Shown piece after piece: positions 29,201-36,517 of a stretch of DNA of 54,963 bases. The notes below the pieces were generated by a model. The model did not search any database and had not been told where the DNA came from. It saw only the letters and a program-made list of their open reading frames with translations. This DNA comes from an uncultured Clostridia bacterium (lineage in GTDB: Bacteria; Bacillota; Clostridia; Christensenellales; CAG-917), in assembly GCA_944360115.1 (NCBI GenBank), contig CALVTH010000006.1:1-54963 (forward strand), written 5' to 3'. Numbering within the stretch: position 1 is the stretch's first letter; every line of letters begins with the position of its first letter. Both the position numbers and the translations under genes were made by a program.

Positions 29201-29324
29201 GCTGCCGCTTGCGGCGGGCGGCGAGGATTTCCGCTTTTTCGTGGCGGACGCGGCTTCGGAGTTCGGCGTGCGCCGTCAGCGCGAGTTGTTTTCCTCGGGC
29301 AAAGCCTTCGATTGCCTGTTTTAG
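26241..29324 (+). CDS. Large surface protein with N-terminal anchor and C-terminal beta-helix
   Basis: 1027 aa, not recognised as a named family. A signal/anchor helix (LALVLLPLVAVITLFAFVDA) is followed by a long extracellular Gly/Ala/Val/Glu-rich beta region of about 500 residues suggestive of Ig-like repeats. From about residue 640 right-handed beta-helix turns appear (DGVHISNVSLKGCADEALYA, MADCTVTASRISGGRTAVRV, LTDLTIKDCVLYGAGLFAVG). GGAGGAG precedes the ATG, which lies inside the permease end. The operon context suggests export with, or a role for, the ABC system. Function unknown. Confidence 0.8.
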   Translation: MKARTGLALVLLPLVAVITLFAFVDATVSYYRLPVTGIEIVTPSVDGMIAVDLARYNNDTYIVAEVRPAEAADKGYSLAVEGLSGTPSESLTLTEDGLVEPHGTGVFRVTAVSDDGGFRDSVTVGVYSSATLSFSVRAESADGREHDISGGDAVLPTGTVKFFADTYPAEVCPDVLWSVTALEGQPEGSYSVNAATGEAQFAFSGKYAVRTRVSPAVEQAVENVFVVEVRSSDDFSLNGVAVDCVGRVAAGASRSVLFVSCGETPSVTDRSAGVDGAEIASAGEGRYCVTVRACGALAGEYVVLSGAGKSVRVDFEESTADITGRYSQGGELLFAVGVGATLVADGVFAEGVFASGKGRGLSADESLSFETSGDIFLSDGGDGTCTVYAESAGAGVVRLYAGEGEDRRLLCERAVRACEVCAALSFTASSEDFGIEDELVVGGLRYDGDGFSAGGVTMALTAVRGGRVATVGGEETTLSLTGAKGEVAATEEGAEVRAVGDSVAVLTAEWKYAKAFYCDIYADLTLRFVGNAVNADDEASLRAAMESGLPAALACDIALGEKLLDGNGLPVAGAAVKQDAALGTLPTSADWTYYRNNTGERPDVRYCLDITADIYGNGRSVDADRITEFNASVSSEALFRGPLYFASLSSVASVTAQDNIVFLVRTDGVHISNVSLKGCADEALYAADGSLDLEGLRYRGTVLEIMADCTVTASRISGGRTAVRVFGRDGTDSLSDAIDPAAERIVVTLDRCVVACAREFLVKVGTNRKVRGHYDENDPAAISPLLAAEGVTFLPRDDSNADSAVFRDNFLLTDLTIKDCVLYGAGLFAVGVECGFAGELLDGAGSLGSLVAGAGWNGLAGTSYAAVLHIAGDTRFYEWKELGAVDSSTLIETYGGGALWDYLNLDIKEMLHKVREYGGEEYRDIIAVCDGVEYVHGGIAFYGGGKNYSVIDFSEYTGAALTEYSVNLSVLAEGEKEGSSLYLQGTSLPLAAGGEDFRFFVADAASEFGVRRQRELFSSGKAFDCLF

Positions 29325-29371
29325 TCGGTTATCCGCACCGCCGTATCTTATGCGACACAAACAATTTTGTG

Positions 29372-29415
29372 TTGATTATCGGCTCTCCTTAGTGTAAAAT
29401 TAAGGTATATTTTAC
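29372..29415 (+). promoter_or_regulatory. Promoter of the DUF5058 pair with overlapping dyad
   Basis: TTGATT (29372-29377), 17-bp spacer, TAAAAT (29395-29400). A perfect 7-bp inverted repeat GTAAAAT/ATTTTAC (29394-29400 with 29409-29415) covers the -10 and start region, a plausible operator. A short ACACAAA/TTTGTGT hairpin just upstream may end the preceding operon. Confidence 0.75.
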
Positions 29416-29465
29416 ATATCGTCACGCGCTGGAAGGGTCGCGCGAGGCGAAAGGGAGGGAACTGG

Positions 29466-30323
29466 ATGTTTCTCGGAACACTCGGCGCTTTCACCTTCAA
29501 TCCCGACAACGGGTTGATGTACGGATTGTACGGCGGAGTCATAGCCATCGTCGCGGCGATGTCGATTTATTACATAATCGTCGCAATCCGCAGGGCGAAA
29601 GCGCTCAATATGGATATGGGCAAGATAAAGAAGGTCATCTCCACTTCGGTGACATTCTCCATACTGCCCGCTATAGGAATAGGCGTGGGACTGGTCGCCC
29701 TCATAGGCTCGATAGGCGTCGCGCTCCCGGCAATCCGTCTGTCCGTCATAGGCTCGCTGCAGTACGAGACGATGATGTCCGACGGCGCGGCGAAAGCCCT
29801 CGAAGGGTCGCTTGCGGCATTCCTCAAAAGCGGCATAGTGCCCAAGGATTATGTGACGATTGCCACGGTTATGACCATACCCATAGTCACGGGTCCGTTG
29901 CTCGTGCTGCTCGGATACAAGCGTTTTCAGCCCAAAGTCGCGATGCTGTCGTCCAAGGGCGTCAAGACCACGCGCGGCGGCGTGAACATCGGCGAACTGC
30001 TTTTCCAGGTGGTTTTCATCGGTATGATACTCGGCTACCTCGCCGACGCCGTGACCATTTTCGTGTCCGACGCGCAGTACATCGACGCGTATTTCAACTT
30101 CATCGCGCTCGTCGTAGCGGCGCTTTGCATGTATGTGTTCGAACTGCTCATCAACAAGGCGAAATGGAAGTGGCTTGACAGTTTCTCCACGGCGTTCAGT
30201 ATGCTGATTGCAATGGCGGTCGTCGCCGTAATCAGCTATTTCGCCTACAAGAACGGCTGGGCGCTCGTGCCCGAAGAGACGGCGGAAGCCGCCGCGGCGG
30301 CGGTTGCCGTCATCGGTCTGTGA
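29466..30323 (+). CDS. DUF5058-family membrane protein
   Basis: 285 aa with about six to seven membrane segments. It resembles DUF5058 (AIRRAKALNMDMGKIKKVIS, SILPAIGIGVGLVALIGSIG, PAIRLSVIGSLQYETMMSDG, VMTIPIVTGPLLVLLGYKRF). No biochemical role is established for the family. The start follows AAAGGGAGGG. The next gene begins 11 bases after its stop and has the same membrane character, so the two probably form a complex. Transport is a reasonable inference from topology only. Confidence 0.85.
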   Translation: MFLGTLGAFTFNPDNGLMYGLYGGVIAIVAAMSIYYIIVAIRRAKALNMDMGKIKKVISTSVTFSILPAIGIGVGLVALIGSIGVALPAIRLSVIGSLQYETMMSDGAAKALEGSLAAFLKSGIVPKDYVTIATVMTIPIVTGPLLVLLGYKRFQPKVAMLSSKGVKTTRGGVNIGELLFQVVFIGMILGYLADAVTIFVSDAQYIDAYFNFIALVVAALCMYVFELLINKAKWKWLDSFSTAFSMLIAMAVVAVISYFAYKNGWALVPEETAEAAAAAVAVIGL

Positions 30324-30334
30324 GGAGGTGCGGT

Positions 30335-31309
30335 ATGAAAAAACAACTTACTCTCGCCGAACGCAACGCCCGCCTGCATTGGATAGGCAGACTGTGGATG
30401 GGCATTTCGATGTTGTACATCTGCACGATACCTCTCTGGATGGGGGTGTATTGGAAAGTGTCCCCCGACTGGTCGGTGTTTGCCAGTGGCGCGGTCGTAT
30501 CTCCGCTCATTCTCATGGCGCTGTCGGGCATAGCCGAACCCATAGTCTACGCGCCCATGGTTGGCATAAACGGAATGTACCTGTCCTTCGTAACGGGCAA
30601 TCTGTCCAACCTCAAAATCCCCTGCGTCGTCAAGGCTCAGGAGATTGTGGGCACCAAACCCGGCACGGAGGAGAGCGAAATCGTGGCGACTCTCGCCATA
30701 GCCGTCAGTTCGCTCGTCACGATACTCATTATCGGCGTAATGGTGCTTTGCCTTGCGTTTGCCAACCTGCAGGAACTCATCGAAAGCCAGCCCTACCTGC
30801 CGCCCGCGTTCGCGACGGTGGTGTACGCGCTGTTCGGCTCGCTCGGCGGCAAATACATCGTAAAGAATCCCAAACTCGCCGCATTCCCGCTCGTTATATG
30901 CCTCGTGGTCGCGGTGGTGCTGGGCTTCATCGGTCAGAATCCCGGCTCGGCGTACCTTTTCGTCGGCATTGCGGTGACCCTCGTCTTCGCGCTCGTGCAG
31001 TTCTTCCGCGAGAAAAAGAAACTGCGTGAGAAAGAGGAGCGGCTGCACCTTGCGGCAATCGCCGCGGGTATGTCCGACGACAAGTCCGCCGCAATCGACG
31101 AAAAACTCGAGATAATGGACAAACAGGCGCTCGGGAAAAAACTGACCGAAATCGAAGTCGCCGTGCTCGAAGGCAGGGCGGACGCCGTTTCGGAAGCGGA
31201 GGGAGAAGCGGGCGAGCAACTCGCCGACCTCGAGGAAAAAATAGCCGAGGAAAAGCAAGACGAGGAAATCGCAGTCGACCTCGGTGAGGAAGAAAAGCCG
31301 TTGGATTAG
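30335..31309 (+). CDS. Membrane partner of the DUF5058 protein with acidic coiled-coil tail
   Basis: 324 aa, ATG after GAGGAGGTG. About six to seven transmembrane helices, with loops such as SGIAEPIVYAPMVGINGMYL and NLSNLKIPCVVKAQEIVGTK. After residue ~230 the chain is cytosolic, charged and probably coiled-coil (REKKKLREKEERLHLAAIA; EAGEQLADLEEKIAEEKQDE). I do not recognise a named family beyond its pairing with DUF5058. It ends the two-gene operon. Confidence 0.8.
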   Translation: MKKQLTLAERNARLHWIGRLWMGISMLYICTIPLWMGVYWKVSPDWSVFASGAVVSPLILMALSGIAEPIVYAPMVGINGMYLSFVTGNLSNLKIPCVVKAQEIVGTKPGTEESEIVATLAIAVSSLVTILIIGVMVLCLAFANLQELIESQPYLPPAFATVVYALFGSLGGKYIVKNPKLAAFPLVICLVVAVVLGFIGQNPGSAYLFVGIAVTLVFALVQFFREKKKLREKEERLHLAAIAAGMSDDKSAAIDEKLEIMDKQALGKKLTEIEVAVLEGRADAVSEAEGEAGEQLADLEEKIAEEKQDEEIAVDLGEEEKPLD

Positions 31310-31360
31310 CAACTGAGGCTCTTTAATCGCGGACGGTCGGGCAAATTGCCGACAACTTTC

Positions 31361-31388
31361 ACCCCCGTGCAAAAGCGCGGGGGTTTTG
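31361..31388 (+). terminator. Terminator after the DUF5058 pair
   Basis: ACCCCCG/CGGGGGT stem (31361-31367 with 31378-31384) with a TGCAAAAGCG loop, followed by TTTTGCTT. Confidence 0.85.
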
Positions 31389-31389
31389 C

Positions 31390-31418
31390 TTGCCATAGGT
31401 GCGGGGGAGTGCTACAAT
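31390..31418 (+). promoter_or_regulatory. Promoter of the folate operon
   Basis: TTGCCA (31390-31395), 17-bp spacer, TACAAT (31413-31418). Predicted start near 31425, just ahead of the riboswitch. Confidence 0.82.
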
Positions 31419-31440
31419 AACGGTACGACCCCAATATTAC

Positions 31441-31571
31441 TCGGAAGTAGTAGGAATCTGCGCGTCAAGTGCCGTTGAGACGGGGGGTGCTCGCGGACGA
31501 AAAGTCTGTTGACTTGCGGTGCTTATTCCACTCCCGGCTTCCCTCCGGAAGCGCTTCACAGGAGGTGCTTT
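31441..31571 (+). promoter_or_regulatory. Tetrahydrofolate (THF) riboswitch controlling folC
   Basis: The aptamer matches the THF class in order: GGAAGTAG, GCGTCAAGTGCC, GACGGGGGGTG, GGACGAAAAGTC, GCGGTG, then CTCCCGGCTTCC. P1 is GGAAG (31443-31447) with CTTCC (31538-31542); an inner helix pairs GGAAT (31453-31457) with ATTCC (31525-31529). CTTCC can instead pair with GGAAG at 31547-31551, exclusive with P1. The freed CCTCC (31542-31546) can pair with the GGAGG ribosome binding site (31561-31565). This gives translational repression when THF binds. Confidence 0.9.
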
Positions 31572-32879
31572 TTGCTTTTCGACGAGGAGTTGCGGACGGG
31601 TGCCGCATTCCCTGCGGACGCCGTGCGGTTCGGCACGGCGCGGACGCGCGCCCTTTTGGACGCGCTGGGTTCTCCCGACCTGAAATTGCGTATAGTTCAC
31701 ATCGCGGGCACCAACGGTAAGGGTTCGGTGTGCGCCGCGCTGTCGTCGGTGTTGCGCGCGGCGGGATGCCGCACGGGCGCTTTTCTTTCCCCAGCCGTGC
31801 TCGACGAGAGCGAAACCGTGACCGTGGACGGCGAGACGGTACCCGACCGCGAACGCGAAAGACTTGCCGCCGTCGTATCCGCCGCGGCGGACAAAATGTC
31901 CGACAGCCCGACGGCATTCGAGCGTGCGGTCGCGCTTGCGTTTCTGACTTTCGCGCAGGCGGGGTGCGACTATGCCGTCGTCGAATGCGGGCTGGGCGGC
32001 AGAGAGGACGCCACCAACGCCGTCCGCGGAAAGGAACTCGCCGTCATCGCGCCCGTGGCGCTCGACCACACCCGCGAACTGGGGCGTACGCTCGCGGACA
32101 TAGCGCGGGCAAAGGCGGGCATAATAGCCGGCAGGGCGGTGAGCGCGCCGCAGGCGCCCGAAGCGGCGGCGGTGATTTATCCGCTTTGTACCGCGGTCGC
32201 CCACGCTCCCGAAAATGTCAGGGTGTCGGCGACAGGCACGCGTTTCGTTTACGACGGCAAGGAGATGTTCTTCCCGCTGGTCGGCGCTCATCAGGCGGCA
32301 AACGCCGCCCTTGTGACGGAAGCCGTAAAAGCTCTGCGCGCAGGCGGCGCGGACATATCCGACGAAGCCCTCGCCGAAGGCTTGCGCAACACGGTTCATC
32401 ACGCGCGTTTCGAAGTGCTGACGGCGGATAATATCGCAAAATCGCCTTATGATATAACGATTCCGCAAGGTAAAAGCCTGATTCTTGACGGTGCGCACAA
32501 TCCGCACGGTGCAAAGGCTCTTGCCGACGCGCTGTCCGAGGTGTTCGGAGAGAGCGGTGTGGCGGCGGTGTTCGGAGTGCTCGCCGACAAGGACGCGGAA
32601 GGCATTGCCGAGGCGCTCGCGCCGAGGTTTTGCAAGGTGCTGACTGTTACGCCGCGTTCCCCGCGGGCGCTTGCGGCGGACAAAGCCGAGGAAATTTTCA
32701 ACCGCGCGGCGTCGAAGGCGGGCAAGTCGCTCGCGACGGGTACGGCGCGCGGCGTGAAAGAGGGGGCGGAGCGGTTGCTCGCGGAGTGCGACACCGTGGT
32801 CGTTTGCGGCTCGCTCACGCTGTTTTGCGAACTTGCAGGCGCAGGGCGGGAACGGACGAAACAGCGACTGCGCGACTGA
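31572..32879 (+). CDS. folC: Folylpolyglutamate synthase / dihydrofolate synthase
   Basis: 435 aa from a TTG start at 31572, six bases after GGAGG (31561-31565). Longer in-frame starts would lie inside the riboswitch. Mur-ligase fold: P-loop AGTNGKGSVCAAL, ECGLGGREDATNAV, and the C-terminal ligase domain beginning ILDGAHNPHGAKAL. It adds glutamate to dihydropteroate and folates. It is the first gene of folC-folE-folP-folBK under the THF riboswitch, which explains the feedback logic. Confidence 0.95.
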   Translation: MLFDEELRTGAAFPADAVRFGTARTRALLDALGSPDLKLRIVHIAGTNGKGSVCAALSSVLRAAGCRTGAFLSPAVLDESETVTVDGETVPDRERERLAAVVSAAADKMSDSPTAFERAVALAFLTFAQAGCDYAVVECGLGGREDATNAVRGKELAVIAPVALDHTRELGRTLADIARAKAGIIAGRAVSAPQAPEAAAVIYPLCTAVAHAPENVRVSATGTRFVYDGKEMFFPLVGAHQAANAALVTEAVKALRAGGADISDEALAEGLRNTVHHARFEVLTADNIAKSPYDITIPQGKSLILDGAHNPHGAKALADALSEVFGESGVAAVFGVLADKDAEGIAEALAPRFCKVLTVTPRSPRALAADKAEEIFNRAASKAGKSLATGTARGVKEGAERLLAECDTVVVCGSLTLFCELAGAGRERTKQRLRD

Positions 32880-32990
32880 CGGACGGGACGACGGAAGCGC
32901 GCAAGGATACGCGACGGAGCGGTCGCCATGGACGACGGCGACGGAAATACCGACGAAGGTTTGATTCGGGCTTGCCCGAAGGAGGAAGAT

Positions 32991-33560
32991 ATGGTTGACA
33001 AGGAAAGGCTTGCCGCCGCGGTAAAGGAAATCCTCGCGGCAATAGGCGAGGACGCCGACAGAGAGGGACTCAGGGACACCCCCGACAGGGTGGCGCGTAT
33101 GTTCGAGGAATTGACGGCGGGTTACGCCGACGACGCGGCGACGCACCTGGCAAAGACTTTCGGCGAGGACGGCGGCGCGCTCGTGCTGGAGAAAGACATC
33201 GCTTTCTCGTCGATGTGCGAACATCATCTCATGCCTTTCTTCGGCAAGGTGCACATCGCCTATGTGCCCGACGGCAAGGTGGTGGGGCTGTCCAAACTCG
33301 CCCGCGTCGTCGAGGTGTACGCCAGGCGGTTGCAGTTGCAGGAGCGTATGTGCGCCGAGATTGCCGACGCGGTCTTCGGGTGCCTTGCTCCCAAAGGCGT
33401 GGCGGTCGCGGTTGAAGCCGAGCACACCTGCATGACGGCGCGCGGGGTGAAGAAGTTCGGCAGCAAAACGCTGTCGGTTGCCGTGCGCGGCGACATTCCC
33501 GAGAGCGCGGTCAATATGCTGTACGCGCTCGCGGGCGCGGGAGCGGGCGCGGGCAAATGA
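32991..33560 (+). CDS. folE: GTP cyclohydrolase I
   Basis: 189 aa, ATG after AAGGAGGAAG. It opens GTP to dihydroneopterin triphosphate, the first step of pterin synthesis. Zn ligands and active-site residues appear in [19 protein letters not shown] and [38 protein letters not shown] is the conserved core helix. The C-terminus is Gly/Ala-rich. The frame stays open upstream to 32928 without family similarity. Confidence 0.96.
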   Translation: MVDKERLAAAVKEILAAIGEDADREGLRDTPDRVARMFEELTAGYADDAATHLAKTFGEDGGALVLEKDIAFSSMCEHHLMPFFGKVHIAYVPDGKVVGLSKLARVVEVYARRLQLQERMCAEIADAVFGCLAPKGVAVAVEAEHTCMTARGVKKFGSKTLSVAVRGDIPESAVNMLYALAGAGAGAGK

Positions 33561-33573
33561 CGGAGAAACGGTT

Positions 33574-34365
33574 ATGAAAGACTGCGTATTCGAGGTGCGC
33601 GGAAAGGCGTTCGCGGGCGGAACTCACATTATGGCGATACTCAACGCCACGCCCGATTCCTTCTTTCCGCTGTCGCGCGTCGACGACGACGCGGCGGAGC
33701 GTGCCCTCAAAGCCGTGCGTGACGGCGCGGAGATAATCGACATCGGCGGACAGTCCACCCGCCCCGGTCACAAGGAAGTGGGCGCGCTGGAGGAAATAAC
33801 GCGGGTGGTGCCCGCGGTGCGCGCCGTGCGCGAGGTGACCGACGCCCCGATTTCCGTGGACACCTATCTCCCCGAGGTCGCCGAAGCCGCCCTCGAAGCG
33901 GGCGCGGATATGATAAACGATGTTTCCTGTATCAAAGACCCCGAACTTGCGAGGGTGGCGGCGCGTTACGGCGCGTCGCTGTGCATAATGCACGACAGGC
34001 GGCAGTCGCGCGAGCGCGACCTCATGAACGACAAACTGACGGGACTCGTCGCCGCCGCCGAATTCGCACGGCGCGCGGGCGTGCCCGAAAAGAGGATTAT
34101 CCTCGACGGCGGCATAGGATTCAACAAATCGGCGGACGAGGACAGGCAACTGCTTGCGCATTATTCCGAACTGAAACTGGCGGGCTATCCGCTGTTGCTC
34201 GGCACTTCGCGCAAGTCGTTCATGGGCGGCGAAGTCAGCGGCAGACTGTCTGCGACGCTGGAAACGACGGCGCAGGCCGTGAGGGAGGGCATACTCTTCG
34301 TGCGGGTGCACGATGTGGCGGAGAACAAATCCGTGATAGACGCCCTCTCGGGGGAGGGAAAATGA
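33574..34365 (+). CDS. folP: Dihydropteroate synthase
   Basis: 263 aa. It joins pterin pyrophosphate and p-aminobenzoate. Motifs: MAILNATPDSFFPLSR, EIIDIGGQSTRPG, MINDVSCI, ILDGGIGFNKSADEDRQLL (DGGIGF where DPGIGF is usual) and LLGTSRKSF. ATG 33574 follows GGAGA, 13 bases after folE. Its stop overlaps the next ATG. A sulfonamide target by family. Confidence 0.95.
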   Translation: MKDCVFEVRGKAFAGGTHIMAILNATPDSFFPLSRVDDDAAERALKAVRDGAEIIDIGGQSTRPGHKEVGALEEITRVVPAVRAVREVTDAPISVDTYLPEVAEAALEAGADMINDVSCIKDPELARVAARYGASLCIMHDRRQSRERDLMNDKLTGLVAAAEFARRAGVPEKRIILDGGIGFNKSADEDRQLLAHYSELKLAGYPLLLGTSRKSFMGGEVSGRLSATLETTAQAVREGILFVRVHDVAENKSVIDALSGEGK

Positions 34366-35201
34366 AAAGCAACGCAAGCATACTCATAGAAAATTACGAG
34401 CTGACGGGATGTCACGGAGTCAATCCCGAGGAAAAGACGGAAGCGCAGAGATTTTTGTTTTCCGCCGTCCTCGACATCGACGCCACGGCGGCGGCGAACT
34501 CCGACGATGTTGACAAAACCGTGAGTTATTCCGCCGTATGCAAACTGATAAAAGCCTTTTTCTGCGAAAACAGCCGCAACCTGCTGGAGACGCTCGCGCT
34601 CGGCGCGGCGCGCAGGATAATGCTTGCGTTCCCCGCGCTTTGCCGCGCCGAGGTCACCGTGCGCAAGCCCGACGCGCCCATGAAAGGCAAGTTCGACAGC
34701 GTTGGCGTGCGCGCCGAGGTGCGTCGCTCCGTGGCGTATCTGTCCATGGGTTCCAGCGTGGGCGACAGGGCGGCGTATATGGACAAGGCGGTGTCCCTGC
34801 TCGCCGCCGACGGGTTGATTCTGTCCGTGACGGAGAGCAGCCGCACGGACACCGCGCCGTACGGCGGCGTTGCCGAAAACCGTTTTCTCAATTCCGCGCT
34901 CCGCGTGGAAACCCTGCACACTCCCGAGAGTCTGCTCGCTCTCGTCGCCGAAGTGGAGAAAAGTTGCGGACGCGTGCGCGATAAGCGTTGGGGCGACAGG
35001 ACGCTCGACCTCGACATTCTTCTTTTCGGAGACGAGGTGCGTTCGGAGGGGGCTCTCATACTGCCGCACCCCGAAATGAAAAAGAGGGAATTCGTGCTTG
35101 CGCCGCTCGCCGAAATCGCTCCTCACGCCGTGCACCCGCTGACACGCAAAACGGTGGCGGAAATGCTCGCCGACCTCTACCGCGCCGCGCCCGCCGAATG
35201 A
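34362..35201 (+). CDS. folBK: Bifunctional dihydroneopterin aldolase / HPPK (FolB-FolK fusion)
   Basis: 279 aa, starting at the ATGA overlap with folP. Residues 1-~118 are FolB: CHGVNPEEKTEAQRFLFSA with catalytic Glu, and the lysine in RKPDAPMKGKFDSVGV. Residues ~123-279 are FolK: AYLSMGSSVGDRAAYMDKA, YGGVAENRFLNSALRV and RWGDRTLDLDILLFGD. The fusion carries out two consecutive steps, 7,8-dihydroneopterin to 6-hydroxymethyl-dihydropterin and its pyrophosphorylation, feeding FolP. Confidence 0.95.
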   Translation: MKSNASILIENYELTGCHGVNPEEKTEAQRFLFSAVLDIDATAAANSDDVDKTVSYSAVCKLIKAFFCENSRNLLETLALGAARRIMLAFPALCRAEVTVRKPDAPMKGKFDSVGVRAEVRRSVAYLSMGSSVGDRAAYMDKAVSLLAADGLILSVTESSRTDTAPYGGVAENRFLNSALRVETLHTPESLLALVAEVEKSCGRVRDKRWGDRTLDLDILLFGDEVRSEGALILPHPEMKKREFVLAPLAEIAPHAVHPLTRKTVAEMLADLYRAAPAE

Positions 35202-35237
35202 AACCGATTTGTTGACGTTTTCCGGTATATACGGACG

Positions 35238-35270
35238 CCTCCGTGGGAATACTAGACGTATTCACGGAGG
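35238..35270 (+). promoter_or_regulatory. Hairpin sequestering the rubrerythrin ribosome binding site
   Basis: CCTCCGTG (35238-35245), GG bulge, AATAC (35248-35252), 5-nt loop, then GTATT + CACGGAGG (35258-35270). It forms 13 bp, and GGAGG (35266-35270) is fully paired seven bases before the ATG. A translational switch is likely. A TTGACG lies at 35212, but no good -10 box is seen at the right distance. Confidence 0.7.
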
Positions 35271-35277
35271 TGTTTTT

Positions 35278-35871
35278 ATGAAACTCAAAGAGAGCAAAAC
35301 CTATCTCAATCTCGCGAAGTCGTATGCCGGCGAATGTCAGGCGCGCACCCGTTACGAATTCATCGAATACGGCGCAAGACAGCAGGGCTTCAAGGCGCTT
35401 GCCGAACTCGTCGACAAGGTTGTGTACAACGAATTCAACCACGCGCGGATGTTCTACACATTCATCCAGCAGTCCGAAGAGAAGCAGATCGAAAACATCG
35501 ACATCTCAAGCGGTTATCCTTTCAAGGAAAAGTGGGATCTGCTCGAAAATCTCCGTCTCGCCGCCGAGGACGAACTGAACGAAGCCGAGAAAATCTATCC
35601 CGAATACGCCCGCATCGCCCGCGAGGAGGGTTTCCCCGAAATCGCGGCGCTTTACGAGAACATCATCCAGGTGGAGACCTGCCACAACAAACTTTTCACT
35701 CAGCTTTATCAGCAGATGAAAAAGGGCACGATGTACAAGAAAAAGGAAAAGGTCAAGTGGAAGTGCGGCGACTGCGGCTACGAAGCCACCGCCAAAGAGG
35801 CTTGGCAGGAGTGCCCCATCTGCAAGGCAAAGCAAGGTGCGGTAATGCTCAAAATCGAGGACGAGGGCTGA
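35278..35871 (+). CDS. rbr: Rubrerythrin
   Basis: 197 aa, ATG after ACGGAGGTG. A ferritin-like diiron domain comes first with the ligand motifs ECQARTRYEF, NEFNHARMF, EDELNEAEKIY and VETCHNKLF. It is followed by a C-terminal rubredoxin domain with two CxxC pairs (WKCGDCGYEA, ECPICKAKQG). It reduces hydrogen peroxide in anaerobes. It is separated from the folate operon by 76 bp that hold the regulatory hairpin. Confidence 0.95.
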   Translation: MKLKESKTYLNLAKSYAGECQARTRYEFIEYGARQQGFKALAELVDKVVYNEFNHARMFYTFIQQSEEKQIENIDISSGYPFKEKWDLLENLRLAAEDELNEAEKIYPEYARIAREEGFPEIAALYENIIQVETCHNKLFTQLYQQMKKGTMYKKKEKVKWKCGDCGYEATAKEAWQECPICKAKQGAVMLKIEDEG

Positions 35872-35895
35872 GCGGCGTGGATCCCGACGAAAACG

Positions 35896-35928
35896 AACGC
35901 GGCGGGTTTTCCGCCGCGTTTCCTTTTG
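35896..35928 (+). terminator. Terminator after rubrerythrin
   Basis: AACGCGGCGG/CCGCCGCGTT perfect 10-bp stem, loop GTTTT, followed by TCCTTTTG. It faces the converging ybaK gene. Confidence 0.85.
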
Positions 35929-35961
35929 TCTGATTTTGCCCCGGGTCGGCGGAGGCGGCGT

Positions 35962-36477
35962 TCACCGCGTTTTGCCCTCGGAAGAATCGGCGTGCGTGAT
36001 GTCGGCGTAGGTGAAGCGCAGGGCGCGCGGCAGGTCGGCGGGGGAGACTTCCACCTGCAAACCTATCCTGCCCGCGCTGAAAAAGATTTTGTCCTTGTCT
36101 TTCGCGCTTATGTCGACGACGGTGACCAGTTGCTTTTTCATTCCTATGGGAGAGCACCCGCCGTGCACATATCCCGTAAGGGGCAGCAGTTTTTTCTGCG
36201 GCAACATCGTCAGCGATTTTTCTCCCACCGCGGCGGCGGCTTTTTTCAGGTCGAGTTCGCTCTCCACGGGCACGACGAAAACGAAATGCGCAAGACTTTT
36301 GCCCTCGGTGACAAGCGTCTTGAAAACCGCGCTTGCGTCCAGTCCCAGCATTGCCGCCACTTCCGTGCCGGACGGCGGGCATTCCTTGTCGGCGGCGTAT
36401 TCGTGCGCAATGTAACTCACGCCGAACTTCTCGAGCGTGCGCATTGCGTTGGTTTTTTCGACAGGTTGGTTTTTCAA
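35962..36477 (-). CDS. ybaK: YbaK/EbsC-type aminoacyl-tRNA deacylase
   Basis: 171 aa. It hydrolyses misacylated Cys-tRNA(Pro) in the well-studied members. Motifs: GTEVAAMLGLDASAVFKTLV, KSLAHFVFVVPVESELDLK, GYVHGGCSPIGMKK with the catalytic-lysine context in AVFKTLV. The start is TTG at 36477 with GAGGAAG seven bases upstream; an internal ATG is also possible. It lies 40 bp downstream of the glycerophosphodiesterase gene, probably co-transcribed. Confidence 0.9.
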   Translation of the reverse strand: MKNQPVEKTNAMRTLEKFGVSYIAHEYAADKECPPSGTEVAAMLGLDASAVFKTLVTEGKSLAHFVFVVPVESELDLKKAAAAVGEKSLTMLPQKKLLPLTGYVHGGCSPIGMKKQLVTVVDISAKDKDKIFFSAGRIGLQVEVSPADLPRALRFTYADITHADSSEGKTR

Positions 36478-36517
36478 CTCAGTTCTTCCTCTTTTTCGGT
36501 TCGGATTGACTTGTCGG

